Assembly (NCBI GenBank): GCA_001643675.2
Contig: LSRY02000016.1
Span: 434,001-498,000 of the forward strand
From: Monocercomonoides exilis
Lineage: Eukaryota; Preaxostyla; Oxymonadida; Polymastigidae
DNA length: 64,000 nucleotides
Reading direction: 5' to 3'
A program made the position numbers and the translations under genes. Within the stretch, counting starts at the first letter, position 1. Each line of letters begins with the position of its first letter. The notes beneath the pieces were generated by a model. The model saw only the letters and a list, made by a program, of their open reading frames with translations. It had not been told where the DNA came from and searched no databases. This document shows positions 62,601-64,000 of this stretch, piece after piece.

Positions 62601-64000
62601 GAAATAATTAATAAAAATAAAAATTTTAGAAAAAAATTGAAAAAAATTACTTCCAATTTATCAACAAATAAAGACTTTTGACAGATTAAAATTGCTCCAA
62701 AAATGAATAAATAAATTTTTTAAGCATATTCCTCAAAAACAACAAACAAAACGGTTTTATGAATTTAACTCGATAGCAGTATTATATATTGTTTTGCTCG
62801 TTGAATGATAATTTTTCGCAAAAACCCAATATTAAAAAAGAAACATATCGACTTTTTGAGAAAGCTTTGAAGAGCCGAGAAGAATTAGAATCAATTTATC
62901 CTAAGAAGGGGCGTAACTGCTCTGAATTGTTATATTGCTTCAGATATAAATATATCAGCTGCAGCTTTGCATTGCAGCAATGAGCTCAAAATACAATATT
63001 CACAGAGCAGACGCTTTGATGCAGCTGGCGCACGACAATACTTTGTGAAAGGGTAAATTCCATTTTAGGCGATGCTATCAAGAGTGTGAAATGTGATGCT
63101 TTCCACCATAAATCTGGATTAATAGTGTTCAGGAGCATTGAGCATCTTATTTTTTGATTTCAATGCCATTGGGCGAAAAGAAAGAAGAAAGCATGTGCAA
63201 ATAAAGCAAAAGTGGAATGGAAGAAAGCAAAAAAGCATAGCAAGCAAAAATGCTTCAATGCACATTTTTTTGAAGTGATAAATGCGCAATAAGGATGACT
63301 TTGGTGACTGCTTATTGCTGAAGGATGCAGCGCCACTACTGTTTCGATCACCAGCGGGGAACAAACTGTTTTTGCTGTGAGCAAATGAAGATATGCTGCA
63401 TGCAAAACAGCCAGTATTATTCGAGATTCATTATCTTTAATGGCTTGCAGGCGAGCGATGCAGAGCATCAACCAGGCTCCGATGGATGAGGGAAAAGAAA
63501 GATAATGACCAAAAGGAAGCAGAAGCATCAGTCTACAGCCAGCACAGAAATAAGGGAAGGGAGGCAAGCTGAACAAAGACAAAGAAGGATTCAAGTCGAT
63601 GGAGGAGGCAATAACGCAGAAACAGAATTAGAAACAGGGAAATTGTATGAGGTCCGTGGCGGGATGAGTGCTCCGAAGATGTGGCAAGAAGGATGAAATG
63701 AAAAGTGTGTTCATGGCTGTGCGAACAAATTCATGGATTTATTGTTTTATTTTTATGAAAATGAGAGGGCATTTGATGCCTTGAGTGCTTTGCTGCTTTT
63801 TTTTTTCCCTGGTTTTGTGCAAATTGTTCTGTTAAAATCCATTGTTGCTGAGGATGTTTTTGTAAAGATATTTATTGGATAGCTGCTTCAATTTTGGAAA
63901 AGAAAATTCAGAATTGTGATATTTTTGGAACACTATTTTTTTTATCACTCTGTTTTCTTTTTGGTTCATTTTCTTTTGAAATTACGAAAAAAATACAAAA
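62601..64000. other. No gene recognised to the window end
   Basis: AT-rich to 62.8 kb, then a less AT-biased stretch from about 62.8 to 63.7 kb with several 60-145-codon open frames on both strands. The longest is on the minus strand, 63160-63594, hydrophobic and Ser/Leu-rich. None shows a domain, a splice-consistent extension or low-complexity tracts like the real genes. It could hold a very eroded element or an exon of a gene beyond the window. Confidence 0.4.

Noticed and set aside
63160-63594. 144-codon minus-strand open frame as a gene.
   Set aside because: Hydrophobic composition mirrors purine-rich plus-strand sequence and no domain or splice continuation is visible.
1-64000. tRNA, rRNA or CRISPR arrays.
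   Set aside because: No tRNA B-box-like GGTTCGA in a cloverleaf context was found (one occurrence lies in a MITE), no rRNA blocks and no regularly spaced direct repeats with unique spacers.

Overview
This is a eukaryotic nuclear window, most likely from a flagellated, AT-rich protist with many short spliceosomal introns. Genes lie on both strands. Introns of roughly 43 to 200 bp have GT donors, often GTTTGT, GTATTT or GTGTGA, and AG acceptors. Intact genes end with TAA, TAG and TGA, so the nuclear code is standard. Large proteins carry very long Ser, Gln, His and acidic low-complexity tracts. A cilium is suggested by a Dpy-30/dynein-stalk-like coiled-coil protein, a MAK/ICK-type kinase and a centrin-sized EF-hand protein. 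The pattern would fit an intron-bearing metamonad such as an oxymonad, but the species cannot be fixed from this sequence.

Layout, 1-33 kb: a ribokinase cut by the left edge; a 3.3-kaa Pumilio-family RNA-binding protein; a multi-pass membrane protein of unknown family; an EF-hand protein; the Dpy-30/dynein-stalk-like protein; a zinc-knuckle SR splicing factor; CstF-50 (CSTF1); a P4-ATPase lipid flippase; about 3.5 kb of repeat-bearing non-coding DNA; an ELO fatty-acid elongase; and a MAK-like kinase.

Layout, 33-54 kb: a single 16.6-kb exon encodes a 5,544-residue IP3-receptor/ryanodine-receptor-superfamily channel. Then come ribosomal protein eL28, myo-inositol-3-phosphate synthase, and a ribosomal protein uL3 copy whose 5' part is broken by stops and a one-base deletion.

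Layout, 54-64 kb: a transposon graveyard. It holds a Merlin/IS1016-like transposase relic, a pogo/Tigger-like (DDE_1) element with a broken transposase, and a second relic of the same transposase family. It also holds two roughly 1-kb fold-back elements with TA target duplications, a 360-bp MITE nested inside the terminal repeat of the pogo-like element, and a 0.26-kb MITE with a second copy near 28 kb.

No single operon-like system is visible. Three genes bear on RNA fate (Pumilio, SR protein, CstF-50) and three on ciliary function. Three bear on membrane lipids or Ca/inositol signalling (flippase, inositol synthase, giant channel). The most unusual items are the channel's non-canonical selectivity filter, the Dpy-30/dynein-stalk domain combination, and the nested, TIR-sharing transposons.
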